Below are positions 18,212-26,029 of a DNA stretch of 64,000 bases, piece after piece. How positions within the stretch are numbered: the first letter of the stretch is position 1; each line of letters begins with the position of its first letter. Below the pieces are notes generated by a model, which saw nothing but the letters and a program-made list of their open reading frames with translations, ran no database searches and was not told the origin of the DNA. Source of the DNA: CAISIP01 sp038326025 (GTDB taxonomy: Bacteria > Pseudomonadota > Gammaproteobacteria > Burkholderiales > Burkholderiaceae_C). Made by a program: the position numbers and the translations under genes. The DNA lies in assembly GCA_038326025.1 (NCBI GenBank), contig JBBQJP010000005.1, positions 1-64,000 of the forward strand, given 5' to 3'.

Positions 18212-19633
18212 ATGGACAAGTTGAGCGCACCGACCCCAGCAGGGGTTGTCGCGGCGGTGCGTGGCAGTGTCGTCGACGTCTGCTTCAATTCCCGCTTGCC
18301 GCCGATCCGGTCGTTGCTGCGCGCCGGCGCTGACGGCGCCATCGTCATGGAAGTGCAGGCCCAGCGCGATGCGCGGCATGTGCGGGCGATTGCGCTGACG
18401 CCGACCCAGGGCCTGGCGCGCGGAATGCCGGTAACGGACACCGGTGGCCCCTTGATGGCGCCGGTGGGCAAGGCCATTTTGTCGCGCATGTTTGACGTGT
18501 TCGGCCGGCCGATCGATCAGGGCCCCCCACTCACCAGCGTCGAATGGCGTTCGGTGCACAACAGCGCACCGGCGTTGACGCGTCGCTCCACCAGCTCCGA
18601 GATTTTCGAGACCGGTATCAAGGCCATTGACGTGCTGGTGCCGCTGGAGCGTGGCGGCAAGGCCGGGCTGTTCGGTGGCGCGGGCGTCGGCAAGACGGTG
18701 CTGCTGACCGAGCTCATCCACAACATGGTCGGCCACCATGATGGCGTGAGCCTCTTTTGCGGCATCGGTGAGCGCTCACGCGAGGGTCAGGAGCTGTACA
18801 GCGAGATGAAGGCGGCCGGCGTATTGCCCAATATGGTGATGGTTTTCGGCCAGATGAACGAGTTGCCGGGCGCCCGTTTCCGGGTCGGTCATGCGGCGCT
18901 GACGATGGCCGAGTACTTCCGCGACGATGAACACCGTGACGTGCTGCTGCTGATCGACAACATCTTCCGCTTCATCCAGGCGGGCTCCGAAATCTCCGCC
19001 CTGATGGGTCATATGCCGTCGCGCCTGGGTTACCAGCCTACGCTGAGCACCGAGTTGGCCGGCCTGCAGGAGCGTATTGCCAATACCGACCGCGGCGCGA
19101 TCACCGCCATCGAGGCGGTTTATGTGCCGGCGGACGACTTCACCGACCCGGCGGCTGTGCACACGTTTTCGCACCTGTCGGCCTCTCTCGTGTTGTCGCG
19201 CAAGCGCGCCAGCGAAGGCCTGTACCCGGCCATCGATCCGCTGCAGTCGAGCTCCAAGATGGCCACGCCCGGCATCGTCGGCGAGCGCCACTACGCGCTG
19301 GCGCAGGAGATCCGCCGCACACTGGCCCAGTACAGCGAGCTCAAGGACATCATTGCCATGCTCGGGCTAGAGCAGTTGTCGCAACAAGACCGCAACATCG
19401 TGGCGCGCGCACGCCGACTGGAGCGTTTCCTGACCCAGCCGTTCTTCACCACCGAGCAGTTCACCACACAAAAGGGCCGGCTCGTCAGCCTGGCGGATGC
19501 GCTGGACGGTTGCGAACGTATTCTGCGCGACGAGTTCAAGGATGTTCCCGAGAGCGCGCTGTACATGATTGGCAAGATCGACGAGGCGCGCGCGCCCGCC
19601 AAGCAAGAAGTCGCCCATGCCGATGCAGCTTGA
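18212..19633 (+). CDS. atpD: N-type ATPase subunit beta
   Basis: Catalytic subunit of the N-ATPase, a laterally spread branch of F-type rotary ATPases. ATG at 18212 (MDKLSAPTPAGVV) has AGGATGGAAG just upstream; ATG 18197 and GTG 18149 are alternatives. The Walker A loop GGAGVGKTVLLTE is near residues 155-167, followed by GIGERSREGQELYSEM and LLLIDNIFRFIQAGSE, all beta-subunit hallmarks. It is the first gene of the order beta, epsilon, Q, R, a, c, b, alpha, gamma, which is diagnostic of N-ATPases and unlike the housekeeping atpIBEFHAGDC operon. Confidence 0.95.
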   Translation: MDKLSAPTPAGVVAAVRGSVVDVCFNSRLPPIRSLLRAGADGAIVMEVQAQRDARHVRAIALTPTQGLARGMPVTDTGGPLMAPVGKAILSRMFDVFGRPIDQGPPLTSVEWRSVHNSAPALTRRSTSSEIFETGIKAIDVLVPLERGGKAGLFGGAGVGKTVLLTELIHNMVGHHDGVSLFCGIGERSREGQELYSEMKAAGVLPNMVMVFGQMNELPGARFRVGHAALTMAEYFRDDEHRDVLLLIDNIFRFIQAGSEISALMGHMPSRLGYQPTLSTELAGLQERIANTDRGAITAIEAVYVPADDFTDPAAVHTFSHLSASLVLSRKRASEGLYPAIDPLQSSSKMATPGIVGERHYALAQEIRRTLAQYSELKDIIAMLGLEQLSQQDRNIVARARRLERFLTQPFFTTEQFTTQKGRLVSLADALDGCERILRDEFKDVPESALYMIGKIDEARAPAKQEVAHADAA

Positions 19634-20012
19634 GATCCTGTTGCCGTTCCAGGTGTTTGCCGACGAGGCCGCGGTGTCGCGCGTCGTGGTCCAGACGCGC
19701 CAGGGATCGCTGGGCCTGCTGCCGCACCGGCTCGACTGCGTCGCGACCCTGCGGCCAGGCATTCTGATCTACGAGACGGCTTCCGATGGCGAGGTCTGCG
19801 TGGCGGTCGACCAGGGCGTGCTGGTCAAGACCGGCACACGGGTGCGGGTGTCGGTGCGACGCGCGATCCGGGGCAGCGACCTGCAGCAGTTGCGTGCTGC
19901 GGTGGAGCGCGAGTTTCTGGCCATCGACGAACAGGAGCAGAACGTGCGATCGGCGATGGACCGTCTCGAGACCGGGTTGCTGCGGCGTTTCATGGATTTC
20001 CAGCATGGCTGA
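19617..20012 (+). CDS. atpC: N-type ATPase subunit epsilon
   Basis: Small central-stalk subunit of the rotary ATPase. ATG at 19617 (MPMQLEILLPFQVF), inside the last codons of atpD, gives 131 residues; ATG 19623 is an alternative. The N-terminal beta-sandwich pattern TRQGSLGLLPHRLDCVATLRPG is the epsilon signature region. The C-terminal part is helical and short. Its stop overlaps the next start by 8 bases, showing translational coupling. Confidence 0.9.
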   Translation: MPMQLEILLPFQVFADEAAVSRVVVQTRQGSLGLLPHRLDCVATLRPGILIYETASDGEVCVAVDQGVLVKTGTRVRVSVRRAIRGSDLQQLRAAVEREFLAIDEQEQNVRSAMDRLETGLLRRFMDFQHG

Positions 20013-20334
20013 AGACAAGCCACCGCGCAGTACACCGCCGATGGCCCGGAAGGTCGACGCCGACGCGCGACGCAAGCTCAAGGCGCGCCGGCATCAGGAC
20101 CGCGGGGTGTGGTTCGGGCTGGGCATGATGGGCCTGGTGGGATGGTCCGTGGTGGTGCCGACCTTGCTCGGTGCGGCACTGGGCATCTGGCTGGACCGGC
20201 ACCATCCGGGACAACATTCCTGGACGCTGGCGTTGCTGGTGGGCGGACTGACGCTGGGTTGTTTGAACGCCTGGCATTGGGTGGCCAAGGAAGACCGGGC
20301 GATACAACGCGAGCAGGAGGACAACGGTGATTGA
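20005..20334 (+). CDS. atpQ: N-type ATPase accessory membrane protein AtpQ (AtpI-like)
   Basis: Small membrane protein found only in N-ATPase operons. ATG at 20005 gives 109 residues. A basic N-terminus (ARRKLKARRHQDRG) is followed by two hydrophobic helices around residues 38-62 and 70-90. The pattern LLGAALGIWLDRH resembles AtpI/F0F1-ATPase-subunit proteins, thought to help c-ring assembly or cation handling. Function in this family is inferred from gene order. It overlaps both neighbours by 8 bases. Confidence 0.85.
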   Translation: MAEDKPPRSTPPMARKVDADARRKLKARRHQDRGVWFGLGMMGLVGWSVVVPTLLGAALGIWLDRHHPGQHSWTLALLVGGLTLGCLNAWHWVAKEDRAIQREQEDNGD

Positions 20335-20638
20335 CGCGCTGAGATGGGTGGGTGTGCTACTGGTCGGCGTCGGCCTGGGCCTGATGTTTTTTGGTGGCTT
20401 GTGGTGGACCGTACGTCGCGGTACGGCCTCGCCGCGACCGGCGCTGTGGTTCTTCGGCAGTCTGGTTGTGCGTGTCGCGTTGACGCTGGGCGGTATCTAC
20501 CTGGTTGCGGGGGACCAATGGCAGCGGCTGCTGGCAATCATGCTCGGCTTCTGGCTGGCGCGCGTCGTGGTGCTGCACCTTACCGCGTCGTCAGTGCCGG
20601 TGCCATGCGCCGCGCAGGAGGTGCGCCATGCGCCTTAG
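20327..20638 (+). CDS. atpR: N-type ATPase accessory membrane protein AtpR
   Basis: Second small membrane protein specific to N-ATPase operons. It starts with GTG at 20327 inside the atpQ stop region and has 103 residues with three predicted helices (about residues 4-26, 41-60 and 66-86). Arg residues within or next to helices, as in SLVVRVALTL and LARVVVLHL, are a family trait linked by others to the c-subunit carboxylates. It overlaps atpB by 11 bases. Confidence 0.82.
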   Translation: MIDALRWVGVLLVGVGLGLMFFGGLWWTVRRGTASPRPALWFFGSLVVRVALTLGGIYLVAGDQWQRLLAIMLGFWLARVVVLHLTASSVPVPCAAQEVRHAP

Positions 20639-21329
20639 TCCGGACGAATGGGTTTTTTGGCAATGGGGCTTCGCACACATCAATGCCACCATGGCCTTTA
20701 CCTGGGGCCTGATGCTGGTGCTGGTGCTGGGTTCATGGCTGATCACGCGCAACCTGTCACACGAGATTACGCGTTCGCGCTGGCAAAACCTGCTCGAGAT
20801 CGTGGTGTTGGGCATCGTGCACCAGATCGAGGAGGTGGGGCTTGCCCAGCCGCGCCGTTATTTGCCTTTTCTAGGCACCATGTTCCTGTTCGTGGCCAGC
20901 GCCGCCCTGTGCACGATTTTCCCCTTCTACGATCCGCCCACCGGTTCGTTGTCGACCACCGCGGCGCTTGCGCTGTGGGTGTTCATTGCCGTGCCGCTGT
21001 TCGGAATGCGCGAGCGTGGCATGCTGGGTTATCTGCGCTCGTACGCCGAGCCTACGGTGATCATGTTGCCGTTCAACATCATCAGTGAGGTGTCGCGTAC
21101 GCTGGCGCTGGCGGTGCGTCTGTTCGGCAACATGATGAGTGGCGCGATGATCCTGGCGATCCTGCTCGGCATCACGCCGCTGTTTTTCCCGATCGTGATG
21201 ACGGTACTGGGCCTGCTTACCGGCATGGTGCAGGCTTACATCTTCACCATACTGGCCGCGGTGTACATCGCGGCGGCCACCCGCGACACCGATGCGCCAT
21301 CGGGCGACGTCGCGCCAGCGCCGAACTGA
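20628..21329 (+). CDS. atpB: N-type ATPase subunit a
   Basis: Stator membrane subunit that forms the ion half-channels. ATG at 20628 (MRLSPDEWVFWQW) gives 233 residues, shorter than housekeeping subunit a but usual for N-ATPases. The essential Arg lies in LALAVRLFGNMMSGAMILAI around residues 158-177. About five helices are visible. The C-terminus ends in a short polar tail. Confidence 0.94.
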   Translation: MRLSPDEWVFWQWGFAHINATMAFTWGLMLVLVLGSWLITRNLSHEITRSRWQNLLEIVVLGIVHQIEEVGLAQPRRYLPFLGTMFLFVASAALCTIFPFYDPPTGSLSTTAALALWVFIAVPLFGMRERGMLGYLRSYAEPTVIMLPFNIISEVSRTLALAVRLFGNMMSGAMILAILLGITPLFFPIVMTVLGLLTGMVQAYIFTILAAVYIAAATRDTDAPSGDVAPAPN

Positions 21330-21357
21330 CTCCGTATTCAATCCCAAAGGACTTCCC

Positions 21358-21645
21358 ATGGAAAGCATGACGCTCATAGCAATCACCTCCATCGTCATCG
21401 CCGGCTTCGCCACCAGCATCGGTTGCGTGGCGCCGGCGCTGGCCGAAGGGCGCGCGGTGGCAAACGCGCTCACGTCGCTGGCGCAGCAGCCCGATGCGTC
21501 CGCGACGATTACCCGGACCTTGTTCGTCGGCCTGGCAATGATCGAATCGACCGCAATCTACTGTTTTGTCGTTTCGATGATCCTGATCTTCGCCAATCCG
21601 TTCTGGAACTACGCCGTCGCGGCCGCCGCCGCTGCAGGGAAGTGA
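21358..21645 (+). CDS. atpE: N-type ATPase subunit c (rotor ring)
   Basis: Ring-forming proteolipid of 95 residues from ATG 21358. Helix 1 carries Glu30 in CVAPALAEGRAVANAL. The loop is ALTSLAQQPDASATI. Helix 2 carries the ion-binding Glu63 in GLAMIESTAIYCFV, with Ser64, Thr65 and Tyr68. The Glu-Ser-Thr-x-x-Tyr spacing matches the sodium-coordinating pattern known from Na+-dependent F-ATPases, and the second Glu in helix 1 is an N-ATPase trait. One N-ATPase c-ring (Burkholderia pseudomallei) has been reported to be proton-specific, so the coupling ion should stay open. Confidence 0.95.
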   Translation: MESMTLIAITSIVIAGFATSIGCVAPALAEGRAVANALTSLAQQPDASATITRTLFVGLAMIESTAIYCFVVSMILIFANPFWNYAVAAAAAAGK

Positions 21646-21651
21646 GCAGAC

Positions 21652-22464
21652 ATGCCGATTGACTGGTTCACCGTTGCGGCACAGGCGCTCAATTTTGGCG
21701 CTCTGCTGTGGCTGCTCAAGCGCTTCCTGTACGGACCGATCCTGCAGGCGGTCGACGCACGCGAGAAACGCGTCGCCGATAACCTGGCAGATGCCGCGGC
21801 GCAGCAGGAGCAGGCACGGCAGGAGCGCGAAGCGTACGTTTTGAAGAACTCCCGGTTCGAGCAGCAACGCCAGGAAATGCTGGACGAGGCGCAGGCGCAG
21901 GCGACCGAGCAAGGCCAGCAATGGTTGGCGCAGGCGCGCGAAGCCGCAAGCGCATGGACGGCCAAGCGCCAGGCCACGCTCAGCGCGCAGGCTCGGCAGA
22001 TCGACGGCATCATCCGAAGCCAGGCCCAGCAAGAGATTTTCGCGATCACGCGCAAGGTCATCAGTGAACTCGCCGAAACTGATCTGGAGCAGCGCGTGTG
22101 CGAGGTCTTTGCCCGGCGCCTGCGCGATGCAGATGACGTTGTACGCACTGCGATGGTCAAGGCGCTGAAGGCCGATCCCGACGCGGTGCAGGTGCGCAGT
22201 GCCTTTGTTTTGAGCACGCCCGCGCAAAAGGTGGTCGAGGATGCTTTGCGCGATACGCTGGGACTGCAGCAAGGGGTGCGATTTGTTGCCGCACCCGAAC
22301 TGGTCTGCGGCATCGAACTGGTCGGTGGCAGCCAGAAGATTGGCTGGAACGTGGCTGACTACTTCGAGGCCATGGAGACGCGCTTGGCCGAACAGATGCG
22401 CGCGCATGGCACGGCAAGCGATGAGCCGCAGGCAGAGGCCGCAGCGACGGAATCGCCTGCATGA
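21652..22464 (+). CDS. atpF: N-type ATPase subunit b with delta-like C-terminal domain
   Basis: Peripheral-stalk subunit. The 270-residue protein is much longer than the usual b subunit of about 156. It has a membrane anchor around residues 5-28 (TVAAQALNFGALLWLLKRFL), a long Gln/Glu/Arg coiled coil to about residue 140, then a domain with VCEVFARRLRDADDVVRTAM and VRFVAAPELVCGIELVGG that resembles the delta subunit C-terminus. This explains why the operon has no separate atpH. It is six bases after atpE and overlaps atpA by 4 bases. Confidence 0.92.
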   Translation: MPIDWFTVAAQALNFGALLWLLKRFLYGPILQAVDAREKRVADNLADAAAQQEQARQEREAYVLKNSRFEQQRQEMLDEAQAQATEQGQQWLAQAREAASAWTAKRQATLSAQARQIDGIIRSQAQQEIFAITRKVISELAETDLEQRVCEVFARRLRDADDVVRTAMVKALKADPDAVQVRSAFVLSTPAQKVVEDALRDTLGLQQGVRFVAAPELVCGIELVGGSQKIGWNVADYFEAMETRLAEQMRAHGTASDEPQAEAAATESPA

Positions 22465-24047
22465 AACGCGACCCGGACAAGCTGGGCAACATTCTGGGCG
22501 AGGCGATCGACGGCGTGCGGCAGGTTCGCGCATCGTTCGCGTTTGTTTTGGCCGTGCGCGAAATTGGCGTGGTAACCACCGTCACGACCGGCATAGCCAC
22601 CGTCAGCGGCTTGCCGGGGGTCGGCGCCGAGGAACTGTTGCAGTTTCGCGGCGGAGTGTACGGAATTGCGTTCAACGTCGACGAGGAAGAGATCGGCGTG
22701 GTGCTGTTGGGCAACTACTGGCAGGTGCAGGCGGGCGACGAAGTGCAGCGTACCGGCCGGGTGATGGACGTCGGCGTCGGCGACGTGTTGCTCGGGCGCG
22801 TCATCGACCCGCTAGGCCGACCTCTGGATGGCAAGCCGCAACCCGTCACGCCGCTGCGCCTGCCGATCGAGAGGCCGGCCACGCCCATCATGGAGCGCGC
22901 GCCGGTGACGGTGCCGATCCAGACCGGGCTCAAGGTCATCGACGCGCTGATTCCGATCGGGCGCGGCCAGCGTGAGCTGATCCTCGGTGACCGCCAGACC
23001 GGCAAGACGGCTGTGGCCGTCGACACCATCCTGAACCAGCGGGACAAGGACGTGCTGTGCGTGTATTGCGCGATCGGCCAGCGCGCGTCGGCCGTGGCCA
23101 AGGTGGTGGCCACGCTGCGCGAAGCCGGTGCCATGGCCTACACCGTGGTGGTGGTGGCCGAAGGGGACGATCCGCCGGGGCTGGCCTATATTGCGCCCTA
23201 CGCAGCGACCAGCATCGCCGAGTTCTTCATGGAGGCGGGACGCGACGTGCTGATCGTCTACGACGATCTCACCCACCATGCGCGTGCCTACCGCGAGTTG
23301 TCGTTGCTGCTACGTCGCCCGCCTGGGCGGGAGGCGTTTCCCGGCGATATTTTCTATGTGCATTCGCGGCTGCTCGAGCGCGCCACACATCTGGCGCAGG
23401 CGCGCGGCGGCGGTTCGTTGACCGCGTTGCCGATCATCGAGACCGAAGCCCAGAACATGGCGGCTTACATTCCGACCAACCTGATCTCGATCACCGATGG
23501 CCAGGTCTACCTGTCGCCGGACCTGTTCGAGCTCGGCGTGTTGCCGGCCGTCGACGTCGGACAGTCGGTCTCGCGCGTCGGTGGCAAGGCGCAGCGTGCG
23601 GCTTATCGCGCAGTCGCCGGCCATCTGAAGCTGGCTTACGCGCAGTTCGAGGAGCTCGAGACCTTTGCACGGTTCGGTGCGCGTCTCGACGATGACACGC
23701 GCGCAGTGATTGCCCATGGCCGGCGCATCCGGGCCTGCCTCAAGCAGCCGCAATCGGCGCCATTGGCGGTGCAGGCGCAAGTCGCCGTGTTGCTGGCGCT
23801 GACCGAGGGCCTGTTCGATCCGGTGGAACTGGAGAAGATGGAGCCGGCCGAGCGGGCCGTGCGCGAGGCAGCAGACGAGTTGCCGCCGGTTCTGGTCACA
23901 CGCCTTATCGAGGCTGCCACGTTGTCGGACGAGGACCGGGCGTCGATTCTGACGCTGGCACGCGAGGCTCTGGCTCCGCTGCTGCCAAAGCCCGGTTCCG
24001 ATGTCGATGCCCCGGTGGTAGCGCCGGGGCCCTCGGCGGCAAAATGA
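22461..24047 (+). CDS. atpA: N-type ATPase subunit alpha
   Basis: Non-catalytic nucleotide-binding subunit, 528 residues. The P-loop GDRQTGKTAVAVDTILNQ is near residues 174-191. Other alpha features are VVVAEGDDPPGLAYIAPYAA, DDLTHHARAYRELSLLLRRP and GREAFPGDIFYVHSRLLERA. Its ATGA start overlaps the atpF stop. The C-terminal Ala/Pro/Val-rich tail is longer than in the housekeeping subunit. Confidence 0.96.
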   Translation: MKRDPDKLGNILGEAIDGVRQVRASFAFVLAVREIGVVTTVTTGIATVSGLPGVGAEELLQFRGGVYGIAFNVDEEEIGVVLLGNYWQVQAGDEVQRTGRVMDVGVGDVLLGRVIDPLGRPLDGKPQPVTPLRLPIERPATPIMERAPVTVPIQTGLKVIDALIPIGRGQRELILGDRQTGKTAVAVDTILNQRDKDVLCVYCAIGQRASAVAKVVATLREAGAMAYTVVVVAEGDDPPGLAYIAPYAATSIAEFFMEAGRDVLIVYDDLTHHARAYRELSLLLRRPPGREAFPGDIFYVHSRLLERATHLAQARGGGSLTALPIIETEAQNMAAYIPTNLISITDGQVYLSPDLFELGVLPAVDVGQSVSRVGGKAQRAAYRAVAGHLKLAYAQFEELETFARFGARLDDDTRAVIAHGRRIRACLKQPQSAPLAVQAQVAVLLALTEGLFDPVELEKMEPAERAVREAADELPPVLVTRLIEAATLSDEDRASILTLAREALAPLLPKPGSDVDAPVVAPGPSAAK

Positions 24048-24109
24048 GCAAAGTAGAGCCGTTCCCAAGGGCGAATACCGCCGTGCGCAGCACGAAGGCT
24101 GGCTGACTT

Positions 24110-25018
24110 ATGAGCGAAAGCGCCGTCGGGCTGCGCCGCACCATCGCCAGCGCCAGCGACCTGCAGTCGGTAGTGCGTACCATGAAGGCCTTGGCGGCGT
24201 CCAGCATCGGGCAATATGAACAGTCGGTGCGCGCGCTGGCCGACTATGCCGGCACGGTCGAATTGGGCCTCAGTGCCTGCCTGCGCGCCAGCGATACACC
24301 GCCATCGGCCGCAACTGCAACCGAAACAGGCGGTGCGATCGCGCAGAGGCTGGTGGTGGTGTTTGGAACGGACCAGGGCCTGGTCGGGCAGTTCAATGAA
24401 ACCGTTGCCGCGCGCGTGGAGTCGCGTCTGTCATCCGGTGCGGATTTTCCGGTCACGGTCTGGGCGGTGGGAGAACGGGTCCATGTGCGGCTGCTGGACG
24501 CCGGCATTGCGGTCCAGGGGCCGCTGGCGGTTCCGCAATCTGTGAAGGGCATCACCACGCTGGTCGGCCGCCTGCTGCTGGAGACGGTGTCCGCACAAGA
24601 GGCTATCGCTTCCACCGAGTTGCTGGTTTTTCACAACCAGTCGGCGACTGGCTCAGCTGTCGAGACGGTTGAGCATCGGCTGCTGCCGCTGGATGCGCAC
24701 TGGCGCCAGACGCTGCTCGCCCAGGCCTGGCCGACGCGCAGTCTGCCGCAGGTCATTGGTGATGCTGCCGAGACCTTGCAAACACTCGTGGGCGAGTACC
24801 TGTTCGTGTCGCTGTATCGCGCCTGCGCCGAGTCGCTGGCCAGTGAAAACGCGAGCCGCCTGGCGGCCATGGAGCGGGCCGATCAGAACATTTCGGAGTT
24901 GCTGGAGAATCTGCGCAGCCGCTTCAACCAGCTGCGTCAGAGCGGTATTGACGAAGAGCTGTTCGACGTCATCGCCGGCTTTGAGGCGCTGAAGCCAGAG
25001 ACAATCCACCCTTCATAG
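24110..25018 (+). CDS. atpG: N-type ATPase subunit gamma
   Basis: Central shaft of the rotary motor, 302 residues. The N-terminal helix has LRRTIASASDLQSVVRTMKA, matching the gamma N-terminal coiled coil. The globular part includes VVFGTDQGLVGQFNETVA, and the C-terminal helix has NISELLENLRSRFNQLRQ. Sequence is divergent from housekeeping gamma, as is usual in N-ATPases. It starts 62 bases after atpA and ends the operon, followed by the repeat and hairpin region. Confidence 0.92.
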   Translation: MSESAVGLRRTIASASDLQSVVRTMKALAASSIGQYEQSVRALADYAGTVELGLSACLRASDTPPSAATATETGGAIAQRLVVVFGTDQGLVGQFNETVAARVESRLSSGADFPVTVWAVGERVHVRLLDAGIAVQGPLAVPQSVKGITTLVGRLLLETVSAQEAIASTELLVFHNQSATGSAVETVEHRLLPLDAHWRQTLLAQAWPTRSLPQVIGDAAETLQTLVGEYLFVSLYRACAESLASENASRLAAMERADQNISELLENLRSRFNQLRQSGIDEELFDVIAGFEALKPETIHPS

Positions 25019-25035
25019 GACCGTTGGACACCCGG

Positions 25036-25184
25036 TGAAGCGTTGATTCCAGAGCCAAATATGCGGCGCAATTTATGAGTTTGGCACACAAGGTGGACAG
25101 CCGACAGCCGACAGCCGACAGCCTATGAAATGTTGGTGCCAGAGCAAAAATTGCTTTGCAATTTGTTGGTCTGGCAAACAAGGT
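25036..25184. repeat. Duplicated 59-base hairpin element around four GACAGCC repeats
   Basis: Two imperfect direct copies, 25036-25094 and 25126-25184, are about three-quarters identical over 59 bases without gaps. Each folds on itself: outer arms GCCAAA/TTTGGC in copy 1 (25054-25059 and 25080-25085) and GCCAGA/TCTGGC in copy 2 (25138-25143 and 25170-25175). In copy 2 the inner arms CAAAAATTGC and GCAATTTG pair further. Four exact tandem GACAGCC heptamers lie between the copies at 25096-25123. It fills the gap between the convergent atpG and RsuA-like genes, so it may act as a two-way terminator. Confidence 0.8.
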
Positions 25185-25185
25185 C

Positions 25186-25923
25186 TCAAAAACGCTCGAA
25201 AGGCGCCAGGTAACGCCACTGCCCGACCGGCAGCGCCGCCATCGTGATCCGCCCGACGCGCAGGCGCTTCATCGCCACCAGCTGCAGGCGGGCTGCCGCG
25301 CACATTTGCGCAATCTGCCCCGGCCGGTGGCCCTTGACGGCAAAACGCAGGCCAGTGAGACCATCCGCCTGGCGGTTGATACTGACCCGGGCCGGCAACA
25401 TCGCACGGCCATCGATCACGGGTGTGCGGTTGAGTTGTTCCAGTTGCGCGGGCGACACGTCGCCGCGCACGTCAACGGTGAGTTCGTGTTCGACCAGGGC
25501 GGCGTCCTGAAGCAGTTTGCGTTCGACGCGCCAATCCTGGGTGAAAACCATCAGCCCGCTGGCGTCGGTTTCCAATGGCGTCACGCTGTTTTGCACATTC
25601 AGGTGGCGTTGCAAGAAACGCGGCGCATGGTGGTTGTCACCCGACCAATGGTTTTGCGGCACCAGCAATTGGCGCGCGGGTGTGGGGCTGTGATCCCAGG
25701 TGAGGCCGGGCGGCTTGTGCAGCAGCAGCGTCACGGCGGCAACTGGCTCCAGCCGCGCCTTGGCGTCGAGTTCGACGGTCTCACTGGACACCTTGAAAGC
25801 CGGTACCTCGACCACCCTCCCGTTGACCCGCACCCAGCCGCCTTCGATGTACAGCTCGGCCTCGCGGCGCGAACAGCCCTTCATGTCGGACACGCGTTTT
25901 GACAAGCGGACCGGATCGGTCAT
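25186..25923 (-). CDS. RsuA/RluB/E/F-family pseudouridine synthase-like protein with altered catalytic motif
   Basis: 245 residues with an N-terminal S4 RNA-binding domain (RLSKRVSDMKGCSRREAELY, then GGWVRVNGRVV) and a pseudouridine synthase fold ending in LQLVAMKRLRVGRITM. The usual catalytic GRLD motif before the (T/S)xGL segment reads TPLE here (TPLETDASGLMVFTQD near residues 113-128), so the essential Asp is Glu and the preceding Arg is Pro. It may be a natural subfamily with a different role, or inactive. It faces the N-ATPase operon tail to tail. Confidence 0.8.
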   Translation of the reverse strand: MTDPVRLSKRVSDMKGCSRREAELYIEGGWVRVNGRVVEVPAFKVSSETVELDAKARLEPVAAVTLLLHKPPGLTWDHSPTPARQLLVPQNHWSGDNHHAPRFLQRHLNVQNSVTPLETDASGLMVFTQDWRVERKLLQDAALVEHELTVDVRGDVSPAQLEQLNRTPVIDGRAMLPARVSINRQADGLTGLRFAVKGHRPGQIAQMCAAARLQLVAMKRLRVGRITMAALPVGQWRYLAPFERF

Positions 25924-26029
25924 GGGTAGTTACTATGCATCGGTCCGTGCAGTGTAGAGCCTGCCCGAGTTTGGCCCACGGCCCGGCGCGGTAGTCAGAT
26001 GGCATGCAAACACAGGTGAATGGGGAAAC

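Noticed and set aside
18212..25018. N-ATPase operon judged incomplete because no delta subunit gene is present
   Set aside because: The b subunit is extended with a delta-like domain and the gene order is the normal complete N-ATPase set.
25096..25123. Tandem heptamers as a possible CRISPR
   Set aside because: Repeats of 7 bases without spacers and only four units; no cas genes. It is a microsatellite-like run.
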